Below the pieces are notes generated by a model that worked only from the letters and a program-made list of their open reading frames with translations, was not told the DNA's origin and searched no databases. Positions 32,338 to 40,679 of a stretch of 64,000 bases of DNA are shown here, piece by piece (position 1 is the first letter of the stretch; the number at the start of each line of letters is the position of its first letter). The translations under genes were made by a program, and so were the position numbers. Origin of the DNA: Pseudomonadales bacterium (GTDB lineage: Bacteria; Pseudomonadota; Gammaproteobacteria; Pseudomonadales; Azotimanducaceae). The stretch lies in NCBI GenBank assembly GCA_012103505.1, contig WLWP01000001.1, positions 2,046,001-2,110,000 on the forward strand, written 5' to 3'.

Positions 32338-35138
32338 GGATCCACGCGGGGCATTCTGACTTGCCCCGAGCCAGTACTTAACAAAACAGCAGGCACAGAG
32401 CCCGCAACATCCACCACGAACTCAAACTTCAGGCCGCGCGGTTCAAACAAGAAGTGGTCTTCCTTTGTCTCAATCAGCGGGCCATTAAAAATGCCTGATT
32501 TGACGACGAGGTTCGCGCCGTCATAACTAAACCCCATAGGCTGACTCGGTCGACCATAACTACCTACGTAGATCTGATAGTGAGTATTAATTTGCAAATC
32601 TACCAGTTCGGGCACCGTCCACAACGCAGAACGAGAAGCAGTCTCCGTTCTGACCCTGTTCATAAAATCTGGATCAATGGCACGACCTGAATGACCCCAC
32701 GCACGTCGAAGATAAGTGAGCAGTCCACTCGCTACAGCATCATCTAACCCAGGAAAGTCCTTATGTCCCGGCATCGCCGAATTCCACTCCTGTCCGAGGA
32801 CTTCTATCGGTCCTTGCACGCCGTGTAAGACAATTCGAGCTAAACGCTCAGGTGCGCTGGTCACCCAGTGGGAGTTCGCGAGCGGCGGTCCCAGCGCTCC
32901 AATCCCACCACCATCGCCGCCATGACAATTAGCACAACTATTTGCATAAAAGCGTTCCCCTGCATCTCGATTGACCTTTTGCGCCGGTGTCAGGGGCTTG
33001 GCATCAGCAGCCAAGTCGTCGCCAGGCCAGGTAAAACCTCTTCGCGCTCGAGATGTCGCATGCCAAAGCGCCTCTTCGCCCAGCGCGAATACAGGATGTG
33101 GATGTTCAAGCTCGGTACGCGAAAAATCATTCTCGCGCGTTCGTTCAAAGAACCCTAATAACAACGCCTCCTGAGCCCATTGAGCTTCCGGAGAGACTTG
33201 CGTGATGTAGTCCAACAAGCCAACGGCTTCGGCGCCTTCAGCACGGAACATCTGTTGAGAGAGCCTGGTTAGGAAGCGACTCTCTGTCTCCTGTTCCGCG
33301 CTCCATTTACCCGAATCGACGAGCGTTTGGGCAAACCTCAGCTCTTCGCCACGCAACGCTGACAGCAGTGTATCTCTAATGTATGGATCACCTTCATTCT
33401 CGAGCAGTAGATCAGCTAGCACTCGAAGCACCCTTTCCTGTCCATTGTGATGCCGCAACGCCGCGATGCTGTACAACAAGCCGCGCGGTGAAACGTTTGC
33501 AGCAACAAGCTCGAGAAGGTCCGAAATTGGTATTCGAGCGGCGCCAGCGAGCAACGCTGCTTCTGCAATCGCACTAGACCGACGCAAAGCGAAGCTAAGG
33601 ATTGCATCGGACAATTCGTTGCGGTCTCGCAATATCCAAATGGCACGAGCAGCTGCCGTTGCCTCGCCTTCCTTAACCACATGCGCTAAGACGGATTGGG
33701 TATCTTCCGCAGTCCTTCGCAGCAGCAATCGTTGTGCTGTGTTCCGGCGCCATATGTCTGGCGCCGCCAACAGCGCAGCTAAGCCCGCGGTATCGAGGAA
33801 GGCCCACTCAGGCCGTGATTGCCTATCACGCCTACCTTGTTCGCTAATTCGCCAGATCCGGCCCATGCCCAAGGGACGGATCAGACGACGCTCACGTGCC
33901 TGCGCTTTGAGCTCTTCAGAAATAAAGACGTGGTCCTGAATGACACCGCGATAGAAGTCGAGCACATAGATCATCCCGTCAGGTCCGCTAAAGACATCGA
34001 CCGGTCTGAAGCGCTCATCGGTGGACACCATGAAATCACGCTGACCCCACTCCTCATCCGGATAGAGCATTTGCTCGGCGACGACCTTAAGACCGTCCTC
34101 TTTAAACTTGAAAGCTGCCACTAGATTGGCAGCCGGTTCGGTTACGAAAACATGTGGGACGTGGGGTGCTTTGCGATCAAATCTACCACCTTGGTACACC
34201 ACCATACCGCTGGCGGATGTAGCATTCCGTAAACGTCCGTCCGAACGTAGCGTGCCAGGCACATAAGCCCGATTAACGCCTGTATTTACGCGGACCGAAT
34301 ACACTTCATCATTCGCGCTGATCCGTTGATTTAGACCCGCTGCTTTGTGATTGCCAGAAGAAATAATCTGCTGAGCATCGTAGTAGTCACCGAGTAAGAG
34401 GTTCGAGTTGGTGTTGTAGTAGAGCCGACCTTGATCGTCCTGTGTGATACCCCACTGACCTCTAAATAGGGTTGGTTCTTCGACTAATTTCCCGTCTAGG
34501 ACACGCAGGCGTCGAGCAGACTTCGCACTGTACATCCAGTTGTCTAGGCCCATCAGGAGGCCGTTTTCTGCATGTTCGACTGATCCTTGATGCGCGCCGT
34601 ATGCACCGAGAAAGCGTTTCGAACCGCAATCAATATCCCGAGACCAGCCAGACGAGGACGGGCAGAGCCAGAGTTTTCCCATTTCGCCTATCAAAAGGCC
34701 TTCATTGACGATCCTGAGTGCCCGAGGCAAAACCAGGTTGGTGATCAGTTCTTCACGTGTATCGAATCGACCATCGCCGTCGCTGTCACTCAAACGTACT
34801 ACCGCACCGATCGGTCGCTCCTCACCAGTACCTTCAAGGTCCTCCATGAAGGCTCGCATTTCTGCAATATACAAATTGCCGTCTTCGTCCCAATCAGCAG
34901 CAACAGGATCTTCCACCAACGGTTCCGATGCGACCAAATCTATGGCGTAACCTGGGGCTATCGTAAAGGTTGCGAGTTCACTCTCAGCGGTTAAAACTGG
35001 CGCGGGAGGCGTCACTACCCGTTTATAAAGCGGCTCTGTAGAGTCGCCCGTTGCCTCACCCGCTAGATTGGTTTGCCCCTGATCAGCACAGGAAAAAACG
35101 AGCGCCAAAAGCAAGACAACTCCAGGATTCGCGTTCAA
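32334..35138 (-). CDS. Large PVC-type dehydrogenase/c-type cytochrome lipoprotein
   Basis: A 934-residue exported protein. A short hydrophobic signal with the lipobox-like LVFSC is at about residues 13-17. The N-terminal half reads as the beta-propeller dehydrogenase domain (EDPVAADWDEDGNLYIAEM, then RLSDSDGDGRFDTREEL). A HEAT-like helical part covers about 440-700. The heme c site CANCH is at 735-739 with a likely axial Met at 789 (NSAMPGHK), and a roughly 110-residue beta tail ends the protein. This architecture is typical of planctomycete and verrucomicrobial oxidative enzymes. It probably passes electrons from a periplasmic sugar-like substrate to the respiratory chain. TTG start, overlapping the previous stop as TTGA. 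Confidence 0.85.
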   Translation of the reverse strand: MNANPGVVLLLALVFSCADQGQTNLAGEATGDSTEPLYKRVVTPPAPVLTAESELATFTIAPGYAIDLVASEPLVEDPVAADWDEDGNLYIAEMRAFMEDLEGTGEERPIGAVVRLSDSDGDGRFDTREELITNLVLPRALRIVNEGLLIGEMGKLWLCPSSSGWSRDIDCGSKRFLGAYGAHQGSVEHAENGLLMGLDNWMYSAKSARRLRVLDGKLVEEPTLFRGQWGITQDDQGRLYYNTNSNLLLGDYYDAQQIISSGNHKAAGLNQRISANDEVYSVRVNTGVNRAYVPGTLRSDGRLRNATSASGMVVYQGGRFDRKAPHVPHVFVTEPAANLVAAFKFKEDGLKVVAEQMLYPDEEWGQRDFMVSTDERFRPVDVFSGPDGMIYVLDFYRGVIQDHVFISEELKAQARERRLIRPLGMGRIWRISEQGRRDRQSRPEWAFLDTAGLAALLAAPDIWRRNTAQRLLLRRTAEDTQSVLAHVVKEGEATAAARAIWILRDRNELSDAILSFALRRSSAIAEAALLAGAARIPISDLLELVAANVSPRGLLYSIAALRHHNGQERVLRVLADLLLENEGDPYIRDTLLSALRGEELRFAQTLVDSGKWSAEQETESRFLTRLSQQMFRAEGAEAVGLLDYITQVSPEAQWAQEALLLGFFERTRENDFSRTELEHPHPVFALGEEALWHATSRARRGFTWPGDDLAADAKPLTPAQKVNRDAGERFYANSCANCHGGDGGGIGALGPPLANSHWVTSAPERLARIVLHGVQGPIEVLGQEWNSAMPGHKDFPGLDDAVASGLLTYLRRAWGHSGRAIDPDFMNRVRTETASRSALWTVPELVDLQINTHYQIYVGSYGRPSQPMGFSYDGANLVVKSGIFNGPLIETKEDHFLFEPRGLKFEFVVDVAGSVPAVLLSTGSGQVRMPRVDP

Positions 35139-36073
35139 TAGCGCATCTGCTTGAGGAAGGCATGGGTGCGTTCTGCCGTGCGCATTGGCTCGGGCGGATT
35201 GTCTCGCTCGACGAAGAAGTATTCCGTTCCTGAGTCCTCAGCCGCTCGGACAAATTCAGGCATATCGATCTCGCCGTAGCCCACGTCTTCAAAATCACCT
35301 TCCGACGTAATGTCTTTGAGGTGCGAGCTAGGAAAGCGTCCTGGGTAGTTACTTAAGTAGTGCAGCGGGTCCCGACCACCCTTCGTCACCCAATAGACAT
35401 CCAGCTGAAAAGCCATCAGTTCCGGTTCAATACGTTCCAGCATAAGGTCGTAGGGCACAATCCCATCAACCTCTCCAAACTCCCAGTTGTGGTTGTGATA
35501 GCCGAATTGAATTCCAGCACGCGCGCAGACTTCGCCAGCCCGTCGAAGCAGATCGATGCTAGCCTCGACACCAGATGCCGTCGCAAAGTTATCTGGCATA
35601 AGCGCTGGAAGGACCAAGTGTCTCTGACCTAATTCTCGCGCTGCTTCTAAACCATATTCGACGTTCGCCAACAAATGTTCGGGACCAGCTAAAGTACGAA
35701 ATGCCGCCCTTTGTTCTTCTCGTGGCAGGTTGGCAAATCCTTCAGGTAGCTTCGGTGAGATTCGGCCAACCGGGGCTTCGAGGTTACTGTCAGCAAGGAG
35801 TTGGCTTACGGTTGCAATCGGCCGTCCAAGGAATCCGAGCGCTGAAAATTCAACTTGTTGATAGCCAATCTCAGCCACACGCGCCAATGTCCCTTCAAAG
35901 TCTGCCATCAACATAGGCGTTATGGTCGACAGCTGTAATCCAAACTTTTGCAAAACTCGCGGGTCTGGAGTCATCACTGTCTCTCTTGTTGCGGCCGCTC
36001 CCGTGTCACAGCCTTGCAGCAGACCTATCGTAGGTGCAGCAGCCAGCCATTGAATCAACTCCCGTCTTCGCAT
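35135..36073 (-). CDS. Exported sugar phosphate isomerase/epimerase-like TIM-barrel protein
   Basis: About 312 residues from the ATG at 36073, which has an AGGA site upstream. The N-terminus MRRRELIQWLAAAPTIGLLQGC combines an arginine pair, a hydrophobic stretch and a lipobox, indicating export and probable lipidation, possibly by the Tat route; I write it as MRRRELIQW and LLQGC. The rest is an AP-endonuclease-2/xylose-isomerase-like barrel with EIGYQQVEFSALGF, FGYHNHNWEFGE (metal ligands) and SSHLKDI. It likely isomerises or epimerises a sugar or keto-sugar in the periplasm. It is the first gene of the operon; the PhyH gene at 36223 is divergent from it. Confidence 0.85.
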   Translation of the reverse strand: MRRRELIQWLAAAPTIGLLQGCDTGAAATRETVMTPDPRVLQKFGLQLSTITPMLMADFEGTLARVAEIGYQQVEFSALGFLGRPIATVSQLLADSNLEAPVGRISPKLPEGFANLPREEQRAAFRTLAGPEHLLANVEYGLEAARELGQRHLVLPALMPDNFATASGVEASIDLLRRAGEVCARAGIQFGYHNHNWEFGEVDGIVPYDLMLERIEPELMAFQLDVYWVTKGGRDPLHYLSNYPGRFPSSHLKDITSEGDFEDVGYGEIDMPEFVRAAEDSGTEYFFVERDNPPEPMRTAERTHAFLKQMRY

Positions 36074-36222
36074 ACCCACATTCCTAAACATCGATAATGT
36101 CTGAACGTTGTCGATTCTAATGCGGTACTCCCACAAAGCTAGCGCGAAAGAAGCGCTCTACGTTGTGGCGAGGGCAAACCTGGTCCAAAATCTGGCATCG
36201 CCAACTGAGCAGAGATATCACA

Positions 36223-37071
36223 ATGAGTTTAGGCATACCACAGATTGAAATCAGTGAAATTGCCGACCGCGGCTTAGATCTACTTGAGGACGCAGGTTGC
36301 TTGGTCGTCAATAGTGTCACCAACAATGAGGAGCGCACTGCCCTACGGGAGCAGCTCAGCGGTGTAATGGCAAACACGCCAGTGAAGACTTCGGATGACA
36401 CTGGTCAGTTTTATCCAGGGCACACGAAACGAGGAACATCCCTGGTCGCCCACTCAGATATAGCCCGAAATTTTGTCATGCATCCAATGGCAACAACGGT
36501 CTGCGACCACTTTTTACAACCAAATTGCGGACCTAACTGCCGCTATCAACTTCATGTCAGCGCAGCAATCGAAATAGGGCCTGGAGCGAGAAAGCAGGTG
36601 TTACATCGCGAAGAAGACGCCTTTGACTACTTTCCTGTACCTCGGCCCAACATGATTGTCGCAACGATGTGGGCAATCTCAGATTTCACAGCAGACAATG
36701 GCGCAACACTTTTGGTGCCAGGGAGTCACAAGTGGTCGGCTGAGCGCAGACCAGAACCTTGTGAAGTTCTTTCCGCTGAAATGCCCGCCGGATCCGTCCT
36801 ATTTTGGTTAGGCGGCACCCTTCATGGAGGCGGGGCCAACCTAACGGAGGATTGGCGCTACGGTGTCATACTTACCTATTCACTCGGCTGGCTCCGCCAA
36901 GAAGAAAATCAATCACTCGCAACACCGCCAGATATTGCGCGACAATTTTCGAGTGAGTTGCAGGATATGCTGGGCAATACGGCCAATGGCGCACTGGGTT
37001 TCCACTTCTACCGCGGCTCGGATTCCGAAAGTGATTTGAGCATGGATGAAGCGGCCACTGCACAGACCTAG
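36223..37071 (+). CDS. PhyH-family oxygenase with His-x-Glu iron motif
   Basis: A 282-residue PhyH-like protein from the ATG at 36223; the longer frame adds 20 residues without homology. The iron motif reads VLHREEDAFDYF with H128 and E130, followed by AISDFTADNGATLLVPGSHKW and the distal histidine H201 in TLHGGGANL. The last third (SLGWLRQEENQSLATPP) is clearly like that of the PhyH at 6934-7905, so these are paralogues. It is divergent from the sugar-oxidation-like operon with a 149-bp gap, and ends 2 bp from the convergent acyl-CoA dehydrogenase. Substrate unknown. Confidence 0.82.
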   Translation: MSLGIPQIEISEIADRGLDLLEDAGCLVVNSVTNNEERTALREQLSGVMANTPVKTSDDTGQFYPGHTKRGTSLVAHSDIARNFVMHPMATTVCDHFLQPNCGPNCRYQLHVSAAIEIGPGARKQVLHREEDAFDYFPVPRPNMIVATMWAISDFTADNGATLLVPGSHKWSAERRPEPCEVLSAEMPAGSVLFWLGGTLHGGGANLTEDWRYGVILTYSLGWLRQEENQSLATPPDIARQFSSELQDMLGNTANGALGFHFYRGSDSESDLSMDEAATAQT

Positions 37072-37073
37072 TA

Positions 37074-38207
37074 TCAGTTATATGCCCGCCGCATCGCACG
37101 CGCGATGACCACATTCTGAATCTCTGTGGTCCCATCTATATAGTGCGCGATTTTGGCAGCGGCCAACGCTCGCGAAAACGGAAATTCGTGCTTTAAACCG
37201 TCAGCGCCCATTGCTTGCATACAAGCGGAAACACCATCGAGAGCGACACGCGTTGCGAATTTTTTCGCATGAGCGGCAGCCAACACGGCAGGTTCACCAG
37301 CGTCTATAAGACGCGCAGCTTCCTTCGCCAGTAGACGAGCAGCCGCAAGATCGGTTTCGACATCAGCAATCTGCCAAGACAAACCTTGTTGGTCAATCAG
37401 TGGACTGCCAAAGGCCGGCCGCTCGACGAGCCGAAGCATCACGCACTCGATACCTGTTTCAAGCAAACCACAGCACATTGCCGCAACAACCGTACGGGCA
37501 ATATCGATACCTGCCATCGCCGCGCCAAACCCTTTGCCTGGCGCCACCAACACTTGATGTTCCGCCACACGAACATTCGTGAAGCGAAAACCAGCCGCGT
37601 TCATTGCATACCCGCCGAGCATGTCGTACGCGGGCAATCGTTCAACGCCTTCCGACTCGATTGGGATCTGAAAACTCGCGATACCGCGCGCGCCACTCCC
37701 TGGATCTGTTTGTGCGAAGACATTGAGGAGATCTGCATGCGTGGCGTTTGTCACCCACGCCTTTTCGCCATCGACCACAAAACCAGAACCGTCGGCGGTT
37801 GCAGTTGTCTTAAGCGCCGCCGCATCACTGCCGCCACTGGGTTCTGTCAGCAAGAACGCGCCAACCTTCTCTCCCTTGATCATATCCGGCAACCAGCGAG
37901 AAACTTGTTCCTCAGTACCCGCCGAACTTATCGCTCGCACGTGATTGTTGTGCACGATCAAGGCAAACGTTGCCGCAAAATCCGCCCCAGCAAGAATTCG
38001 TACGACATCAAGGAATGACGAAAAAGTTATGTCTCTGCCACCCTGAGCGACCGGCACCAGGAGTCCACAGAGACCGTATCCTGCTGCGGCAGCGAACATA
38101 TCTCGCGGCATAGTTCGGTTTAGTTCCCAGGATTGCGCGTTCGGAGTTAGATAGTCATGTGCGAACTTTGTCGCATCTTCAACGACATCATTTTGTATCA
38201 CAGCCAT
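37074..38207 (-). CDS. Acyl-CoA dehydrogenase
   Basis: A 377-residue flavoprotein with the acyl-CoA dehydrogenase fold. It shows AFLLTEPSGGSDAAALKTTATADGSG, read as AFLLTEPSGGSD then an FAD-contacting GEKAWVTNA, and a C-terminal YIDGTTEIQNVVIARAM, which holds the family's usual catalytic-base region. It introduces a double bond into an acyl-CoA and passes electrons to ETF. The start is taken at the ATG at 38207; a TTG lies two codons upstream. The CaiB-type CoA-transferase gene upstream ends 30 bp before it, so both probably handle one CoA thioester. Confidence 0.9.
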   Translation of the reverse strand: MAVIQNDVVEDATKFAHDYLTPNAQSWELNRTMPRDMFAAAAGYGLCGLLVPVAQGGRDITFSSFLDVVRILAGADFAATFALIVHNNHVRAISSAGTEEQVSRWLPDMIKGEKVGAFLLTEPSGGSDAAALKTTATADGSGFVVDGEKAWVTNATHADLLNVFAQTDPGSGARGIASFQIPIESEGVERLPAYDMLGGYAMNAAGFRFTNVRVAEHQVLVAPGKGFGAAMAGIDIARTVVAAMCCGLLETGIECVMLRLVERPAFGSPLIDQQGLSWQIADVETDLAAARLLAKEAARLIDAGEPAVLAAAHAKKFATRVALDGVSACMQAMGADGLKHEFPFSRALAAAKIAHYIDGTTEIQNVVIARAMRRAYN

Positions 38208-38237
38208 CTCCAACCCAAACGTCCCAAAAAAGGCGAG

Positions 38238-39443
38238 TTAACCTGCGCCGTCTATTTCGATGCCAAATTCCGCCAGTACTTCTGCATTATGTTCACCGAG
38301 CGTTGGCGGTCCCTGATACAGCCTGGTCGGTGTGTCCGTGAATTTAATTGGGTTTGCAGCCAATGTGATCTCCGGATTATCGCCACCAGGCTGACAGGTC
38401 TCTAACATTTGGCGCGCAGCGACATGTGGATCTTCATAGATGTCCGCCATGTTTTGCACAGGCCCGGCTGGGATACTCCCATCTAGTTTTGCCATAATTT
38501 CAGCGCGTGTTAACTGCGTTGTCCATGCGCAGATTTGTTCTTCTACCCAATCCACATTCTTCAGTCGCGCCGTGTTACTTTCACTGCGCTCATCCGTCAT
38601 CAAATCCGCACGCTCCATTGCCGCGCAGAGGAGATCCCAGTGATGCGGTGAGCCCACAGCGATCGAGACACGACCATCCTTCGCAGGAAAAAGATCAAAT
38701 GGGTAGAGCGTCATAGCACGTTGCAGACCCGATGCATTTGGTTTGCCCGTAAAGCCATATTGAGCCACGGCGCTCTTTTGAAAAGACAACATCGCATCAT
38801 ACATCGAGACATCAAGAAACTGCCCCTTACCAGTTTGACGTGTGCGATGAATCGCTGAGACCACACCAAGTGCCATTAACGTTCCGGGAAAGACGTCCGC
38901 AATAGCCGGTGTCACCAGACCATCATTCGCGTACACCAAGCCACCGAAACTTTGGGCTGCGGCATCGAGGCTTGGCCAATTGGCAAACGGGCTTTCGCCC
39001 GTTCTCGGATCGCCAAAACCTCGCACACAGGCATAAATGATCTTCGGGTTCCGCTCCGCAAGAACCTCATACCCCAAACCGAGTCTATCCATGACACCAG
39101 CACGCATATTCTCCACAAGCGCATCAGCTTGATCGCATAGCTGCAGAAAGATCTCTTTGTCGGCTTCTTGTTTTAAATCGAGACGCACGCTTCGCTTGTT
39201 TTTATTCACCGATGCGAATGGAGCGCCAAAATCGGTGCCTGCTTTTTCATCATCATAGGGTGAAGCGTAATCCGGGAGGAACGGCGGTATATTGCGATAG
39301 CCATCACCCAACGGTGGTTCAATCTTGATCACTCGAGCGCCTAGATCAGCGAGCAGACTCGCCCCAAACGGTCCGGCTAGAGCCCGAGTGCAGTCGATTA
39401 CGGTTAGGTCCTCTAGGGGGCCGGTTCGATCCTGGTCACTCAT
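38238..39443 (-). CDS. CaiB/BaiF (class III) CoA-transferase
   Basis: A 401-residue class III CoA-transferase. It has the N-terminal LTVIDCTRALAGPFGASLLADLGARVIKIEPP, given here as TRALAGPFGASLLADLGA and VIKIEPP, then NKNKRSVRLDLK, the catalytic-Asp-containing region near NWPSLDAAAQSFGG and a C-terminal EHNAEVL. These enzymes move CoA between acids, activating a substrate for beta-oxidation without ATP. I choose the ATG at 39443; the frame extends 17 codons further, but those do not match the family. It likely precedes the acyl-CoA dehydrogenase in both transcript and pathway. Confidence 0.9.
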   Translation of the reverse strand: MSDQDRTGPLEDLTVIDCTRALAGPFGASLLADLGARVIKIEPPLGDGYRNIPPFLPDYASPYDDEKAGTDFGAPFASVNKNKRSVRLDLKQEADKEIFLQLCDQADALVENMRAGVMDRLGLGYEVLAERNPKIIYACVRGFGDPRTGESPFANWPSLDAAAQSFGGLVYANDGLVTPAIADVFPGTLMALGVVSAIHRTRQTGKGQFLDVSMYDAMLSFQKSAVAQYGFTGKPNASGLQRAMTLYPFDLFPAKDGRVSIAVGSPHHWDLLCAAMERADLMTDERSESNTARLKNVDWVEEQICAWTTQLTRAEIMAKLDGSIPAGPVQNMADIYEDPHVAARQMLETCQPGGDNPEITLAANPIKFTDTPTRLYQGPPTLGEHNAEVLAEFGIEIDGAG

Positions 39444-39579
39444 GTCAAACGTCCAATTCCTACTTCTAGCGCAAGTAGAGGGGTTCTGGACCATGGGGTC
39501 AACCCTAAAGCCAGTTAGTGCCCTTTCGGAAGTTCCTATTTTGGGGTGTGCACTTTGAGTGCGCGGAAGGCGTGAGGCA

Positions 39580-39604
39580 AAAATCCCTGAACCCCAGGGG
39601 TTTT
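39580..39604. terminator. Bidirectional terminator-like hairpin
   Basis: Arms AAAATCCCTG (39580-39589) and CAGGGGTTTT (39595-39604) pair over ten positions, with one G-T, around a 5-nt loop. The A and T ends allow termination in either direction. It follows the heme A synthase gene on the minus strand, 72 bp beyond its stop. Confidence 0.7.
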
Positions 39605-39634
39605 AGAGAGGTTTCAGCAAGGAAAGCGTTGGCA

Positions 39635-39658
39635 AGAAATGGCAAGGATGCCATTTCT
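39635..39658. repeat. Perfect 10-bp inverted repeat
   Basis: AGAAATGGCA and TGCCATTTCT flank a 4-nt AGGA loop in the 18-41 bp beyond the heme A synthase stop. There is no T run, so it may protect or pause the transcript rather than end it; the hairpin at 39580-39604 is the better terminator. Confidence 0.75.
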
Positions 39659-39675
39659 GGACAGGCACTAATTAA

Positions 39676-40677
39676 TTAGGTCGGAGCAAGGGTTTGGCTA
39701 CCGGCCTCCTTAAAATGCCGGTAGCTCATCCATATCAAAAACTGCAAGCCGAACAAAAGCGAAGCCGCTAGGAGATGAGTCGGTTGTACGAAGGCTGGCA
39801 TACCGAGGTGTCCCAGTGTTGCCCCGGAGGCGATGGCGGTCGCCACAAACACGACCATCGCAACCGTGAGGCGTGTAAGCAAATGCGACCACCCCACAGA
39901 AGAAACTAACAAACGTATCAACCAGAGGTTCACCACCAAAACCAACGCGGAAAAACTTCGGTGCACGTAGAAAAACCATGGCATCGCTTGAACCCAACTC
40001 GAGCGCAACTCCTCACCTTGTGCTTCTTTGATGAAATCCGTCATCTCCCGCACCTGCGTCCCCAGGGCAACTTGCACTAGGGTCATCCCCATTGCCAGGT
40101 AGAGCCATTTCTCGAACCGTGGATCTAAGCCCTCAATCGATTGTTGCACGCCTAGCTCTCGACGGGATCTGGCCAGGGCAAAGATCAGAACCCCAACTAT
40201 CGCTAGCGCCATCAACATATGAATCGTAATCATGCCAGGCATGAGATTGGAACTAACAACCACTGAGCCGAGCCAGCCTTGGAAACCGACCATAAGAAAA
40301 GCAGCGATGGAGGCGATGGTTATCGCGCGATCCGAGCGCCGCAGCGGCCAAGAGTAGATAGCGGTCAACAAAATCAAGAAGCCAATGGTCACACCTGTGA
40401 GGCGGTTGGCATATTCGGTCCACGTCTTTACCACATTGAAACGCGTCTCGGCATACCCGAGATCAGCGTAGATCTCCTGGTAGTTTTCCGGTAGCTGCGC
40501 CTCGCTGGTCGGAGGGATCCAATAACCAAAACATGTTGGCCAATCTGGACACCCCATCCCCGCCCCTGTAGCGCGAACGCTAGACCCGACCAGTATCAAG
40601 AAGTACACCGATACAAGTGTGATTAACGCTATTCGATAATAACGCCGCGCTTGGATGTTTCCCTTGGCAGAACTCAC
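39676..40677 (-). CDS. ctaA: Heme A synthase, COX15/CtaA type
   Basis: A 333-residue membrane protein with eight predicted helices in two related halves. The first extracytoplasmic loop has GAGMGCPDWPTCFGYWIPP, the signature of this family, and conserved histidines occur near the helix ends (TIHMLMALA, YVHRSFSAL, LGHLGMP, QPTHLLAAS). It oxidises the C8 methyl of heme O to give heme A for aa3-type cytochrome oxidase, showing aerobic respiration. It starts with GTG 2 bp after the P450 stop, so the two heme-related genes form an operon. The rest of a cytochrome oxidase assembly cluster is not in the window. Confidence 0.9.
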   Translation of the reverse strand: MSSAKGNIQARRYYRIALITLVSVYFLILVGSSVRATGAGMGCPDWPTCFGYWIPPTSEAQLPENYQEIYADLGYAETRFNVVKTWTEYANRLTGVTIGFLILLTAIYSWPLRRSDRAITIASIAAFLMVGFQGWLGSVVVSSNLMPGMITIHMLMALAIVGVLIFALARSRRELGVQQSIEGLDPRFEKWLYLAMGMTLVQVALGTQVREMTDFIKEAQGEELRSSWVQAMPWFFYVHRSFSALVLVVNLWLIRLLVSSVGWSHLLTRLTVAMVVFVATAIASGATLGHLGMPAFVQPTHLLAASLLFGLQFLIWMSYRHFKEAGSQTLAPT

Positions 40678-40679
40678 TG

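Noticed and set aside
34587-34994. Plus-strand frame of 135 residues within the large cytochrome gene
   Set aside because: It is antisense to a well-supported dehydrogenase domain and has no recognisable features.
28785-36073. Biosynthetic cluster for a secondary metabolite
   Set aside because: There is no core synthase; oxidoreductases, isomerase and cytochrome fit sugar-like oxidation better.
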